Assembly: GCA_036250225.1 (NCBI GenBank)
Contig: JAPZLL010000024.1
Span: 124,001 to 188,000, forward strand
Direction: 5' to 3'
DNA: 64,000 nt
From: Cercophora sp. LCS_1
Lineage: Eukaryota; Ascomycota; Sordariomycetes; Sordariales; Lasiosphaeriaceae
The translations under genes and the position numbers were made by a program. This document shows, one piece after another, positions 44,589 through 58,419 of this stretch. Within the stretch, counting starts at the first letter, position 1. Every line of letters begins with the position of its first letter. The notes beneath the pieces were generated by a model. The model was given only the letters and a program-made list of their open reading frames with translations. It was not told the origin of the DNA and did not search any database.

Positions 44589-47500
44589 ATGGCCTTCCTG
44601 CTCCTCCTGACTGTCCTTGCGGCGGTTGCTCAAGGCCTACGTTATGATCCCGCCTACGTTGACTACAATCTCAACCAGAACCAGCAGGCAACAAATCCTC
44701 TCGACTACTCTGCAGATCGACCAGGTCATAGCTACTTCCCATCGCCGGAGGACTGGCGGTTCCCGTTCTACACTCTCTTCCTCGACAGGCTGGCCGACGG
44801 CAATCCGTCAAACAACGACATCAACGGGACTGTCTACGAGCAGGATATCACAAGTAACCAGCTTCGCCATGGCGGTGACTTGCAAGGTCTCGTCGACAGT
44901 CTCGATTACATCCAAGGGATGGGGATGAAGGTTGGTCCCGTACGCGGCACGGTTGGCTAGTGGAGTTGCTAATGGTCGCATAGGGGATCTACATTGCCGG
45001 CTCTCCGTTCATCAACCTTCCCTGGGGTGTTGACTCGTACTCGGTAGATGGCCTGCCGCAAACGATGGCGGTATCTTTGCTGACTCTGCCTTAGCCTGTA
45101 GACCTGACCCTTCTCGATATGCACTACGGGACCATCAAGGATTGGCAGGATATGGTTGACGCCGTGCATGCCCGGGGGATGTACGTGATGCTGGACCATA
45201 CCATGTCTACGTAAGTGCCCTTGGCTGTGCCATCGCCGCTTCTGACCAGGGTCGTGTAGCATGAGCGACCTCCTTTCCTTCGAGGGCTTTGAGAACGAAA
45301 CAACCCCTTTCGACGTCAAGGAACACAGAGTCAACTACAAGGGCTCCCGCCATTATCTCGACTTCCAGCCATCCAACAACTATCTGGAACGATGCGAGTA
45401 CCCAAGGTTTTGGAACGAGACCGGGTTTCCTGTCGATGCCTCCGTCCACGAGAGCCTCAAGGGGTGCTACGATAGCGACTTTGATCAATACGGTGATACC
45501 GAGGCCTTTGGCGTCTTTCCCGATTGGCAACGGTCTCTTTCCAAGTTCGCCAGCGTACAAGATCGTCTTCGCGAGTGGAAGCCTTCGGTCCGGGATAGGA
45601 TCGCCCTGTTCTCTTGTCTCACCATCAAGATGCTCGACATCGATGGGTTCCGCTTCGATAAAGCAACGCAGATTACTGTTGACGCCCTGAGCGAACACAA
45701 CGACGCGGTCCGCCAGTGCGCCAAAGGGGTGGGCAAAGACAACTTCTTTCTCCCAGGAGAAATTACCGGTGGCAACACATACGGCGCCATTTACATCGGC
45801 AGAGGCCGGCAACCTGACATGCAGCCTAACGACACGGCGACGGCAATGAACCTGACAACCGCAACGCTCAACAAGCTTGGCAATCTCACCATTCGGGACG
45901 AGGGCAAAGGCGCCCTTGATGCAGGGGCTTTCCACTACTCGACCTACCGCTTCCTCACGAGATTCGTTGGCTTGAGTGGTAATCTGGAAGCAGGCTACGA
46001 CCTTCCCAGCAATTGGGTCGACATGTGGAGCCAGATGCTCCTGACCAACGACTTTGTCAACGCCAACACCGGCCTTTTCGACCCTCGGCACATGTACGGT
46101 ACCATGAACCAGGACGTCTTTCGCTGGTCCGGCATTACCCAAGGCACCGAGAGGATGCTTTTGGGCCTGTTTCTCAGTACCTTGCACATGCCCGGTATTC
46201 CGCTTGTGTTCTACGGCGAGGAGCAAGAGCTTTATGTCCTTGACAGCACTGCCGACAACTACATCTTTGGTCGGCAAGCTTTTACGCCATCCCAGGCATG
46301 GATGCTGCACGGCTGTCACGCCGGGAACAGCACCCAGTACATCGGCTGGCCGATTGACAAGGCCAGGCATGGCTGCTCTGATCCCAAGGTCGCTTTGGAC
46401 CACCGAGACCCATCAGCCCCTGTTCGTAACATCATGAAGGCCATGTACGCCATGCGCGACAACTACAGGACCCTTCGTGAGGGGTGGCTCCTTCAGCCGC
46501 TGGGGAAGCAGACTCGGTTCGTTCGTCTCCCTGGGAGTGCTGTCGATACGGAGATTGGTATCTTTTCGGTCGCACGCGCCCTTCAACCCACAGTCCAGGA
46601 CCAGTTCGCCGCCGACCCTGTTTGGTTTATCTATCACAACGAGAATAAGACGACTGAGTACACGTTTGACTGCAGCGATGAAACCAAGGCCTTTTATGCT
46701 CCGTTTGATGAGGGCGCTCGCGTCACGAACCTGTTCGCGCCTTACGATGAGATCACCCTGGGCAAGTCGACCAAGAGCATTGGCTTTTCTGGCTCGTCCG
46801 AAAACAGTGGATGCCTCTCCAAGATTACGCTGGAGCCATTCGAGTTTCGTGCCTATGTGCCTTCAGCGAATTGGCTTGGACCGCCCGCTACAATTACCAA
46901 GTTCAACCCGGGTCACGACACGCCGCTCAACGCGGACGAGATCAAGGGGTCGGTCGATATTGAGATCGAGTTCTCGGATGCTATGGACTGCGCCGGTGTG
47001 GAGGATGCCATCACCATCTCCTCGACGGTTGAATCTGGCGGCGACGCGAAACTCAGCCAGCCGCGGTGCTCGAGCATCAAGAGCACGCCCATAACGGGAT
47101 ACGTCGGATCGATCCCTTCAAAGTGGAGATTCGCAGCCAAGCTTACGAACCTGAACGATGGCATTCATGAGATCACAGTCAACAAGCCATTGAGCATGGG
47201 TGGTTTCTCGACCGGGTCCGTGGACCACTTCTTCCTGCGCGTGGGGAAGCCAAGCAATCCTGTCGTGTTCCCGGGCTCGGCCAATTACTCGACGACGCTG
47301 GTCACAAAAGAAGGCGACGACCTATTCGTCAACCACGCCGCCGCTGGCGCAAACAAGTGGCGGTACACCACCAACTGGGCTTCGTCATGGAGCGATTGGG
47401 TCGACTACAAGGGTGGCAAGAACAAGATCACCAACCTTCCGTGGTCCGGTACGAAGCGTCAGGAATGGGATGGCGACCACGTCATTGTCCAGTATTGGTC

Positions 47501-50500
47501 CCAGAAGCTGGGCAGCAGCTCGTTTCGCCAAGAGGGCGACAGCACGCTACAGAAGACCCGACGCTTTCCGCACGTTTTTGCCCATGGCACCTTCAACAAG
47601 TTTGGGTTCGACGCCGGGATCAAGAACCAGCTCGCCTTAACCGCGGACGGAAAGTGGCAGGGTCATCTGATGGACGAATGGCCGACCCAGTTCCAGTTGA
47701 ATGTCTGGGGGATGAACCCCGACAAGAAGCCCGATTCCGGGTTTGTGTACGGTGATGTCGACGGTGACGGGGTTCTCGACCGCATGCCGCCCTCGTCGCT
47801 CGCTTCCAACATGCTCAATGTCACCGAGCCGCCACCAATGCCCGCCCTCTCCTACAGATTGGTCTTCGACGATTCGACTCTGCAGTTTACCAAGGTGCCG
47901 CAGGGTAACATGTGGGTCCAGATCATCATGTTTATCCTGTTGGCGACCCTCCCCGTCGTCGGTGGTCTCCTCGCCGTGTGGATCTTCATGGGTTCGTTTT
48001 ACAAGGTCAAGGTCAACAAGATCGGCTTCAAGCCCCGCGGTCGATCGCCACTGCGTGATCTCCACAAACGTCTGAGCAGCGTCTCGTTCGAGAACTTCCG
48101 CCATAAGGATGCGGACGCCACCGAGCTGGGCGTCGTGCCAGGCAAGCGCAGAAAGGTCATCATCGCCACGATGGAGTACAACATTGACGACTGGGACATC
48201 AAGATCAAGATTGGCGGTCTCGGTGTGATGGCGCAACTCATGGGCAAGGCGCTGGAGCACCAGGATCTGATCTGGGTTGTGCCGTGTGTCGGCGGCATCG
48301 ACTATCCTGTCGACCAACGCGCTGCGCCAATGTACGTGCCCATCATGGGCAAGGAATACGAGATCGAGGTGCAGTACCATCAAGTTCAGAACATCACCTA
48401 CGTTCTCCTCGATGCGCCGGTTTTCCGACAGCGCACCAAGGCGGATCCGTACCCCCCACGGATGGACGACATCGACTCGGCGGTTTACTACTCGGCGTGG
48501 AACTACTGCATCGCCGAAACGATCAGGAGGTTCAACCCGGATCTGTACCACATCAACGACTACCATGGCGCCGCAGCCCCGCTGTATCTCCTCCCGGAAC
48601 GCACAATTCCCTGCGCCCTATCCCTCCACAACGCAGAGTTCCAGGGCATGTGGCCGATGCGCAACCCCGGAGAGTCTAAAGAAGTCTGCGAGGTTTTCAA
48701 CCTGGATCCAGAAATCGTCAAAGACTACGTCCAATTCGGGTCCGTCTTCAACCTTCTCCACGCCGGCGCCAGCTATCTCCGCGTCCACCAGAAGGGCTTC
48801 GGCGCCGTAGGTGTCTCCAAGAAGTACGGCGACCGGTCCTATGCGCGATACCCTATCTTCTGGGGCTTGTCCAAGATCGGCCAGCTACCCAACCCAGACC
48901 CCAGCGATACAGCCGAGTGGACGCGCGACGAGGAGGTCAAGGAAAAAGACGTCGTCATCGACCAAGAGGCCGAATCCAAACGCGGCGATCTCCGAAAGCA
49001 GGCTCAGGAATGGGCCGGACTGGAGGTCAACCCCAACGCCGACCTGTTCGTCTTTGTGGGGCGGTGGTCCCTCCAAAAGGGCGTCGATCTCATCGCTGAT
49101 GTGTTTCCATCGATCCTGGAGAAATATCCCAACACCCAACTCATCTGTATCGGGCCGGTGATTGATCTCTATGGCAAATTTGCTGCCCTTAAACTGGCCA
49201 AGCTCATGGAAAAATACCCCGGGCGCGTCTACAGCAAGCCCGAGTTTACCGCCCTCCCGCCGTATATCTTCAGCGGAGCCGAATTCGCGCTCATCCCATC
49301 CCGCGACGAACCATTTGGCCTCGTGGCTGTTGAGTTTGGTCGCAAGGGTGCCTTGGGCGTTGGCGCGCGCGTTGGTGGCCTCGGGCAGATGCCAGGGTAT
49401 TGGTACACGGTCGAGTCGACATCGCCGCAGCATTTGCTGCATCAGTTCCGCGAAGCCATGGTCAGCGCGCTCGAGTCGAAGCAAAAGACACGACAGAAGA
49501 TGCGGGCCTGGAGCGCCAAGCAGCGGTTCCCTGTCGCGCAATGGGTCGAGGATCTCGACAAGTTGCAGAGCGAGGCAATCCGGATGCACAATCGGGAGGC
49601 GAAGAAGCACAAGAGACATGCGAGTGGCGGGTTGCTTGCGGTCCCCTCGGAGCAGCGGTATTTCGACGATAGTGACGCTGAAACGCCGTCGAACCGTGTG
49701 TCAAGATCGTCAAGCTTTTCGGTGCCGCATATTACGGAGACAGACCACGATGAGCAAAGACGGGTCGTTTCCGGCCCCGAGAGGCCCTTAAGCCCGCCTA
49801 ACCCGATGTTTGCGAACCAGTCGGCAAGGTCGTCGATGGCAAGTTTGTCGACGGTTGTGGCAGATCATCCAAACCAGTCGACAACGAGCGTTGATACTTT
49901 TGCCATGCGCATCATGTCGCCCGATGGATCAGATGGGAGGCCCGGGGCGTTTGGGCTGCCGAGCACCGAGGACCGGGGAAGATCGGGGATCTATCTGAAC
50001 CCCTCGAGGAACGTCTCGCGGTTGTCTGTGGTGGATGTCGTGGGCGATCGCCAGGACTTCAAGCTGCAAAAGGTCGACCCCTTCTTTACCGACAGCACCG
50101 GCGAATACTACAACACCTTTGAGAAGAAGCTTCAGGGCTTGACGGCCAAGAACTCGGACACGGAGCTATGCATTGACGACTACCTCAAGGAGAGTGAGAA
50201 GCAATGGGCCAAGGACTTTCGTGATGCCAAACTGGGGAGGAGTCGCAGTCCCAGTCGATCAAGGAGTCCTGCGCCGAGTTTGCTTGTCAGACGCAGCAGA
50301 CAATCTCGACCGTCGAGCATGCTAAGTGTCAGCAGCCAGGGCCCATCGGATGACGAAATTGATGACCATCGACCCGGATCGAGTCGCGACGACGAGTTTC
50401 TGCTTGGGGACGGTTATAAGCCGCCCACGGGGCTCAAGAAGCTTCTCTCCATCCGTGTCGGCGATTGGCCGGTCTACTCATTCATCTTGGCCTTGGGACA

Positions 50501-51759
50501 GATCATGTCGGCAAACTCGTACCAGATTGTGTTGTTGGCTGGCGAGACGGGACAAACTGAGACACAGCTTTATGTCATCGCCGGCACGTACGCTCTTACC
50601 TCAACGCTGTGGTGGTTTATGTTCCGTCGGGTCCAAGCTGTCTACGTCCTCTCTTTGCCGTGGGTTTTCTACGGCCTTGGCTTTCTGCTCATCGGAATCA
50701 CGCCCTTTCTTCCAGCTGCAACCCGCGGCGCGATCCAACTGACAGCCTCGGCAATCTACGCAGCAGGCGCATCAAGTGGCGCTCTGTTCTTCGCCCTCAA
50801 CTTTGGCGACGAAGGTTCGCACCTCCCCTTCCCTCTCTTCCTTTTTGTCATAGCTAACAGCCCTAGGTGGCGCCCCCATCATGACCTGGATCTTCCGCGC
50901 AGCCCTGATCCAAGGCATCCAACAAATCTACCTCATCCTCCTCTGGTATTTCGGCTCGCTGTCAACAACACCCGCCCCACCAGTTCTGCTCGCAATCACC
51001 ATCCCCATCTCCCTCGTCCTCTTCTCGCTTTCCCTCGTCTCTCTCCTCGGTCTGCCCGACTACTACCGCCAATCAGCAGACGTCATCCCGTCCTTCTACA
51101 AATCCCTCCTACGGCGCCACATCATCCCCTGGTTCTTCCTCTACGTTATCATCACAAACTACTTCTTTTCTCCTCTCTACGGACGGACTTGGTCATTCCT
51201 CTTCGCATCGAAATACCTCCCTGCATACGCCACAATCCTCCTCTCCCTCGGCTTCTTCGTGGGCGTCTGGGCCGTGGGCTTATGGATCTTTTCCTGGCTC
51301 TCAAAATCCCACCCCTGGATCCTCCCGCTCTTCTCCATCGGCCTCGGCTCGCCCCGCTGGGCTCAACTCCTCTGGTCCACCTCGGGTATAGGTCTCTACC
51401 TCCCCTGGCTCAAGTCATCCGTCGTATCAGCTCTGGTGTCACGATCGCTATGGCTGTGGCTCGGCACACTCGACACGATACAAGGCGTCGGGCTGGGTAT
51501 GGTATTGCTGCTCACGCTGACGCGGCAACATGTTGCTGCGACGTTGATGGGGGCGCAGGTGTTGGGCGCGATTTTCACCATGCTCGGACGAGCAACGGCG
51601 CCGTGCAAGGAGGGACCAGGGGATGTGTTTCCTGATTTTAGCGGGGATTTGGGCGTTGCAGTTTCGAGGCCGTGGTTCTGGGTCGTGCTTGGGCTCGTGA
51701 TGGTGCTGCCGGTGGGATTTTTCAAGTTTTTCAGGAAGGAGCAGGTTGCTAAGCCCTGA
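44589..51759 (+). CDS. ags1: Alpha-1,3-glucan synthase
   Basis: Five exons (44589-44930, 44984-45043, 45095-45210, 45260-50814, 50867-51759) give about 2,321 aa, the normal family length. A signal peptide (MAFLLLLTVLAAVAQG) leads to an extracellular GH13 amylase-like domain (about 30-530; LDIDGFRFDKATQ near 300). A transmembrane helix lies near 1055-1080 (VQIIMFILLATLPVVGGLLA). Next is a cytosolic glycogen/starch-synthase-like GT5 domain from about 1140 (KIGGLGVMAQLMGKAL, HINDYHG, SRDEPFGLVAVEFG near 1520). A Ser-rich linker precedes about ten membrane helices from 1900 to the end, thought to export the glucan. Intron donors are GTTGGT, GTAGAT, GTAAGT and GTTCGC, two of them weak, but branch sites, acceptors and phases agree. 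The enzyme makes cell-wall alpha-1,3-glucan. No alpha-amylase gene, a frequent neighbour in other fungi, is seen. Confidence 0.93.
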
Positions 51760-54293
51760 TTACTCCACTTCTCAGTAGGAGGTTTTGAGGCAGGGATTGG
51801 CTGTATGGCGATGATGGGCCTGTTGGTGTTTCATTTTTTTATGATCATATCTGCATTGCTTGGTGTTTGGACAAATTTCATTTCCCTCTTTCTCGGAGTA
51901 TCTGCCACTTGGTGACGGACTTTTATCTTTGTGGGAAAATCATGACACGATGTTACGATGGACGATAATGTTTAGATTGATACCTGTGTATTTGAAGCAA
52001 CACGAGTATATAAAAGGATGATGCGAATGTTCATCGAATCAAGCGTCAAAAGCGCTCTTCCATATTGCCGTCGTGGAGTGTGCCAGGTGGTCATGTGCCG
52101 AATGCCCCAAATCACCGAGAGGTTTCAACAACCAAAAGGGAGTCGCATCGACAAGCGAACCTCGGCAAGACCAAACCTTCGCGTCGATCCATTGCTCCTG
52201 GCATTTTCGTTGCGTTGGCGATGAACGACGAGCAGTCGCAATCGACATTTGACCCTGGCACATCGAAGGCAGCCACCACCCTTGCCTTCGCCTTCGCCTT
52301 CGCCCTCAACACTCCGATCCACGCAATCCCAGACAGATCGAGCCCTGGCTAACTCCCATCGAGCGACCACCACAGACGGGGCATATCACACCGAAGTCGG
52401 TGCATTTCGACGCCCGCCAGACGGCTCCAACTCGTCCATCACATCTCACAATTTGCCACTTGATGAATCCCTATTTGAAGCAAGACATACATCCACAACT
52501 GCGGCTCCTACTTGCTCATACCACAAAGAGTCTAGATTCGACCGAGGGAAACGCAGCGTCCGTGTGTCTGTGTGTCGTGGCCGGGGAAACCGGCGAGAGT
52601 TGCGGCCTCGGCATGGTGTAGGGCGGACCGACGTGATTGAGCCGAGCCGGACGCGCGAATGCAAGCCATCCAGCCACGAGGGAACCGAGCGTAAGAGGGG
52701 TCGAGGGCACAGCTGCCGGCACTGGGGCCACGACCGTGGTGAAAACCGGGTCGCTGCGAAAGGGATGGATTGTGCATCGCAAAAATTGGCGGCACTGTTG
52801 TGCCCGCGAAGCCATGCTGACTCGGCCGGAGAGCCTCCCGAATGTCGTCACAGGCACAGTCTGCGCTTGGCTGGGCCGCGTTGAAGGGTCGACAAGTGCG
52901 TTGGAGTCTGGGACGCAGTGAAGCCTCCCAAATGCACGTCTTCGTTTTCTCGTCGCACCATTTGACTTCCAACATGGTGATGGTGTGCTGGCACTCTCCT
53001 GTTTGTCAGCCGTGGCTCGAATTGTGTAATCGCGTTCGTCTCTTGCGCATGCACTTGTTCGCCTAGATATTCCCTCCTCGGCCAGGCACTGTCTTGAATG
53101 TGCGAGATTGTGCTGCGGGACCCCCAGGATGGGTCGTGTCTTGGGTGGGAGCATGCGGCCGCTCGCTAGCTTCAGACGTGGCAACCCGTTGTAGGCCGGG
53201 TGCATCGGGGCTGATTGGCCAGGAAGACGCTCTTTGTCTTGGTTGGGTCATCACGATGCATATCCTGGATGGGATTGCTGTTTATGATGCCGACCGCATT
53301 AGAGGTCTACGGTTTCTCAAACATGCGTTAGCTGATTCTCCCCAGTATCTTGGTGATGGGGGTGGCTGCGGGCCTGCGAGACGCACACAGGAGCCTAGGC
53401 TTCGCTCTTACCGGCCTCCTCGGCCTTTCGGGGCTCGTTATCCTCACATAGCAGCGTCAAGCAGTCGTATGCACCGTGACAATGCGATGCATATCCTCCA
53501 GGGCCGAGGCGAATCTTCGGTTTGCTTCTAGGATTGCCTTTCCGGTCCAAACCCAACGATTTGAAGCAACGCTCCGAAGTCTTGCTGTCGTAGGCGTGGT
53601 CGACCTCTCTGCCGGTTCCATCTGCTGTGCAGATACCCAGGAGACGCACCGACTTTCACCAGGAAGTCTTTGGTGAGGGCCGAGACCTGGGGCGGGCGGT
53701 GTGCCAAGGGAGGTAGCACCTCTTCGGGAGATGGGGACGTCGGGCTCGACATGGCGAAATCCGTGTTCTCAACGTCGGCGGGCTGGACGCCAAAAAGCTC
53801 TCGTCACGGAGATGCATTTGTGCAAAGTTGTTTCTGCTCTCCCGAACTGGCGGTTGGTGGGTGATTGTGGCAGCCCAAGCCAGCCGAGAACAGGCCGCCA
53901 GACGGGTGCCGCGACAGGGGTTTGCCGGGGCGGCAGCGCCGGAGCGACACCGGCACGGCAGGGAGGGTACCAATCCCGTGGCCAGCATCCGCAAAAGGAA
54001 TTATGTCGACGCTGTGTTTGGTCACGAGCTTTCCCCAAACCGCCGTTTGTGGACCGCTGCGACAAATTGGTGCATGAATGTCAAGCCACGCACCATTTTC
54101 CGTCGCCAGGCTCGCGAAACTGGGAAACTGGCAGATCCACATCTCTCCAGGACGTCGCATCCCTTTGATTGGCACGACCCGCCGCCCCGGACCATTTGCG
54201 CCTCTCCTTTTCCAACACGCCAACGTCGCCCGTCGACTCTCAATGCTTTGACCCGCATCTCCAGCCGATGCATGTGTCCAGGACCAATTCAAC
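51760..54293. other. Intergenic, no supported gene
   Basis: 2.5 kb after the glucan synthase. The AT-rich first 250 bases look like its 3' UTR. Remaining open frames overlap on both strands and have no recognisable motif. Confidence 0.45.
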
Positions 54294-55125
54294 ATGGTGA
54301 GTGCGTCTCCCCGGTGGGCGGTCCTCCAGTCACTAACCCATGCCAGGCGATAACAAGGACACGGGATGAAAGCTTCTCCAAGGTCGCCGAGAAGGCCATC
54401 TCAGCGCTGTGCGACGTGAAGCAGGCACGACACGAGCTTCATGGCGCCCAGGAGCCGCTTGAGGGAATTGTGAAGGAGGCGAATCGCATGACCGACCTTA
54501 TCAACGTAGCCAAGTCGACCGAGGCGCTTCAGACGCCGGGCATTGCCCCGCACGTCGCCCATATCACCGAGCTGATGGTTCGTCTGTTCTCGTCCATGAT
54601 GATCATGGGCGCCGAGAACCGCCGGCTCCTCGAGCCCCGTGTTTTGCTGCCCGAGCATCACGAGTACGGCCATCTGTCGAGAATGTGTCTCCAGCTTGCC
54701 GAAGCTCGTTCTGGGCTCGAGGATCTCGTCTTGGCGGGCCGCGTGGCGCTTCGCGGCAATGCGCGTGAGGGGTATGTAGTGGTACGGGACTCCCTGCGAG
54801 ATGCCAACGACAAGGTTCGGAGCGCGCTGGGCGTTGACCTGCTGCTGTATAAGCATTTGAAGGCCAGGATGGAGGCGGGGGGAGGTAAGCACCACGAAGG
54901 GACGATAGCGAGAGTCGACTGACGCCCGGCAGACAACATCATCCGTCTGACAGACGCCGAGATTGAACGTCTTGGGCTTCCTCGTGTATCCGGACCAAGG
55001 TGAGTGCGCAATTCCAATTCCACGCTGTGGCCGCTTCGAGCGCCGGGCTTGTCGCTGACAGCAGCAGGGTCGAGCAGTGGCGTGCCGTGGTCGGGGTGGA
55101 GACAGGCATCGTGCGAACGGCGTGA
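54294..55125 (+). CDS. Uncharacterised helical protein; ATG followed at once by an intron
   Basis: The four-exon model is 54294-54296 (ATG only), 54347-54884, 54933-54999 and 55068-55125, giving 221 aa. The first intron starts directly after the ATG (GTGAGT...CACTAACCCATGCCAG). The other introns have GTAAGC/GTGAGT donors and CTGAC branch sites, with matching phases. If the last intron were retained, the protein would end at 55003 (203 aa). The product is mostly charged helix, probably coiled coil (EKAISALCDVKQARHELHGA, EARSGLEDLVLAGRVAL), with no signal peptide or membrane segment. It ends in a short conserved-looking tail (DNIIRLTDAEIERLGLPRV). I do not recognise a family. Confidence 0.55.
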
Positions 55126-56293
55126 ACTGTCGGGAACGAGGGCGGCGAGGATTGACGACAGGGTCTTGGAGTTATCGTTTTTCTTGGATACCCAGCTATC
55201 AGGCGGCGGTCTCATTTTCGGCGCGAGGGCGGGTAGCATTTGGGCGGTCATGTTGGCTTCGCCTCGCGCAGGGTTGGTGGCGAGGAAATTGTCCAAGTAG
55301 TTCTCTGTCGGTCGGTAACACAATCACACGCTGTGACGGACGGCACGGTGGTACAAATCCCCGAGGTTGTACAAGCTGCGTTTTCCCAGCGGCGGTTTTC
55401 TGACATTTCATGGTGGCAAGGGGCACCCGGGCATGGGACAGTGGGGAGCGACTGGGCTGATACGATAGGTAGCTCCTCTGCATTTCATTCAGCTAGATCT
55501 TTTGGCACCATTCCCTCGACCAATATGAACATATTTTAATTTCAAAGACGAGCTTCGCCATAGACTTCTTACCAGGTCTCTTAGAGGGAAACCAAGACTT
55601 GGAACTGCAGAACCGGCCGTCTTGCGTTCCCCTTGTTCGTGGCATCACATAAGAAGCCTCTCAGCGCTTGATGCTTCGCGATAGCCGCAAAGACCTCTCT
55701 GTTGCCCCTTTCCTTTCAGAAAGGTCCGGATTTAGAGCCGGAGGTCGAACGCCGCCGTCCGCTCGGGATCCCGGTGTGGGACCGCTCAGCCATTTCCGAG
55801 ATTCCTCATTCCGTCGCAGCGTCAACTCCGATTCGCTTAGGTATACAGCAACATAGAACCCTCTAGTTCATTTCCCCAAGAGCCTGAAGACCTCCTGAAC
55901 TTAACTTCGACGGGTGCTGCAGCCAAGACTTGCACACATCTCCGACACAATAGACGGCAGAGCAGAAAGGCCGAAGGAACATTCATCCATGAGAAAGGGA
56001 ATAAACACAATATTTGGAGCTTCAGTTCATAGCAGAATGCCTAAAGTTGCTATTGGAAAGGCATTTTGGTAGTATTTTTATGCGTAGTCTAATTCAAAGC
56101 TCCCGTTCCGGATACTTGAAGTGGCATCAACTGCATTTCATGCGGCGATTTTTTTGTAACCAACTCGACCGGGCCCACTGCTCCCGCCAATCATGATCCA
56201 TACCACCGTTAGCGATCCCTTCAGGCTTCTGCGGGGTTTAGACTTTAGTCTTCAAGCTCTTGTTGGTTCATCTCATCTTCAAGGTTCGCAAGG
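55126..56293. other. Intergenic, no supported gene
   Basis: 1.2 kb. The right end is the promoter and leader of the HET gene at 56294. Nothing else is recognised. Confidence 0.45.
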
Positions 56294-58419
56294 ATGGCTC
56301 CCACCAGATTCGACGTCCCAACCAAGCACGACGTCAAGCAAGCCGAGGATCTCCTCTCGCAGCTTGAGAAATTCCCACCACAAGGAGATCTTAACTGGGC
56401 CGTTCTCCGTTCCCTCAACCTCTGCGATAACTGCCAGCTCCTCATTACTCCTCCGCAGGAACGAGTCGCCCGGCCCGGTCTCACCCGCTGGGTAGAATGG
56501 GAACCCCTATCCCTTCTTCTCTCCTCCGCCGACTCCGGCTGCGTCCTTTGCAAAGCCATTCATCGCGCCCTGCTACACGCCCAAAACCCGCTTACCAAGC
56601 GCCATCTCGAAGCCGACCTCTCGGCTCGCTACCTCGGACCCCAAAGCATCAGTCTCTCCTGGAATGAGCTACCCATCCACCTCTCCCTCGTCGACGACAT
56701 TAACACGGCCAATGGAAATCCAACCGGCGGCAGCTCTATCTCCCTCCTCACCCCCTCACACACCTTGTTTTTGACCCGACGTCTCAAAACCTGCCTGGCC
56801 TCCCATCCCTGCGCCCCTCTCCCATCAAACACCTGGCCTTCTCGCCTTCTCCGCATCTCCAACTCGGTCATAACCCTCGCACCATACACCTCGGCCCCTT
56901 ACACGGCCCTCTCCTACTCATGGGGTCCACCCTCCCTCCTAGCGCATCAGCCACCCCTAACAACAACAACCAAAACTCTCCCGTCTCTCCTTGCCGGTAT
57001 TCCGATCGGCTCGCTACCCCTCACCCTCCGCCAGGCCGTCGAAATCACGGCTCTCCTAGGGGTAGACCACATCTGGATCGACTCGCTGTGCATCGTCCAA
57101 GACGACGTCGCAGACTGGGAAACCGAGGCGCCCAAAATGGGGCATGTATATCAACAGGCTGTCGTTACCATCATTGCAGCGAGTTCAACGAGTTGCCACT
57201 CGGGCTTCCTTCCTGTGAATGAAGGGAAGATTGATCTGAATCTTGAGGGTTTGGACTTGGGAAGAGTAAAGATCCAAGCCAAGAAAGCATCACAGGGTGG
57301 TTATCATCGCGGTGGACACATCGGAAAAGATCCAGTGGATGGAAGGGGATGGACATATCAAGAGGAGTTGCTGTCTGGACGACATATCAAGTTTACCGGT
57401 GATGATGTACAGTGGAGGTGCAAAGTTGGCGGCGATTGTTTGTGTGGGGAGGGTCCTGGACGGACGGCGTTGGCGCAGGTGACTTTTGCCTTCCCTTGAC
57501 TTGGACGGGTGTTGACTACTGACTGCTGACTGCTGACATGGCTATGTAGTGGGGGAATAACTGGAGCTTTGAGTTGAATCGATGGGCGCTCGTCGTCTTG
57601 AACTTTTCGCGGAGAGAGTTTACCGTCGAGAGCGATCGGTTGATGGCGTTGGCGGGTGTTGCCAGGAAAATCAACGAAGAGCTGAAGCTGGGTGACGAGA
57701 TGGAAAACCCTGAATATGTCGCTGGGCTTTGGGGCTACCGCCTGGTGGAGAGTCTGTGTTGGAGAACGGACGGGCTGGATCAGAAGAAGAGGCCGGCCAA
57801 AAAGTATATCGCGCCGAGCTGGTCGTGGGTCAGCATCTTTGGGTTCGTCGACTTTCCGCTGTTCAGGAGCGACACTAGGCTCTTTGTCAACGTCTGGAGT
57901 GTCGAAGTTGAACGCTTTGGGAAGGACGACGAGTTTGGCCGTGTCAAGTCTGGGAAGTTGGTCATTAGTGGTCCCATGTTTGAGTGTTCTTGTTGGCAGC
58001 GCAAGGGTCAGAGGGCTGTGGTCCAAGGCGCGGATGGCTTTCACTGGCCGAGCTTTCCGCATGAGCTCTGGGATTGTGATGTTGTTTTCGACTGTGCTTT
58101 GGCAACTTGTACTGACTGGGATGGGTCGAGAGCAGTCCACCGGTGCGTTGGGGAGGGTTGTCCTCTGCCCAAGGATAGGATGGGCAGCCATCTACCTTTA
58201 TGGAGTCCCAAGGAAGACGTCGGCTCGGATCGGACGGGACATGCCCGGATATTGGTCCTGGGGAAGTTCCTCAGCTTTTATCACGCACTTCTTCTGGGGC
58301 AAACACCGGACTCGACCGGTTTTGAGAGGATTGGAGAGATCATGATGGAGCCTGTTGAGGGATACGATCCCGAGGAGGATGAGCTGCTGAAGCACAATTC
58401 CAAGGTCGAGATTTACTGA
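56294..58419 (+). CDS. HET-domain protein
   Basis: Two exons, 56294-57478 and 57550-58419, encode 684 aa. The 71-nt intron (GTGACT...CTATGTAG, phase 0) separates ALAQ and WGNNW. The HET domain spans about residues 200-310: YTALSYSWG, LPLTLRQAVEITALLG, IWIDSLCIVQDD and YQQAVVTIIAASSTSCHSGF. Next is GWTYQEELLSGRHIKF, typical of the block behind it. The N-terminus carries paired cysteines (LCDNC, CVLC). HET proteins mediate vegetative incompatibility and programmed cell death on meeting a non-self partner; the partner here is unknown. It is intact, and paralogous to the broken copy at 19913-22069. Confidence 0.88.

Noticed and set aside
47637..49619. Long minus-strand open frames (over 240 aa) inside the glucan synthase gene
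   Set aside because: They are mirror frames of a conserved 7-kb coding region and have no family similarity of their own.
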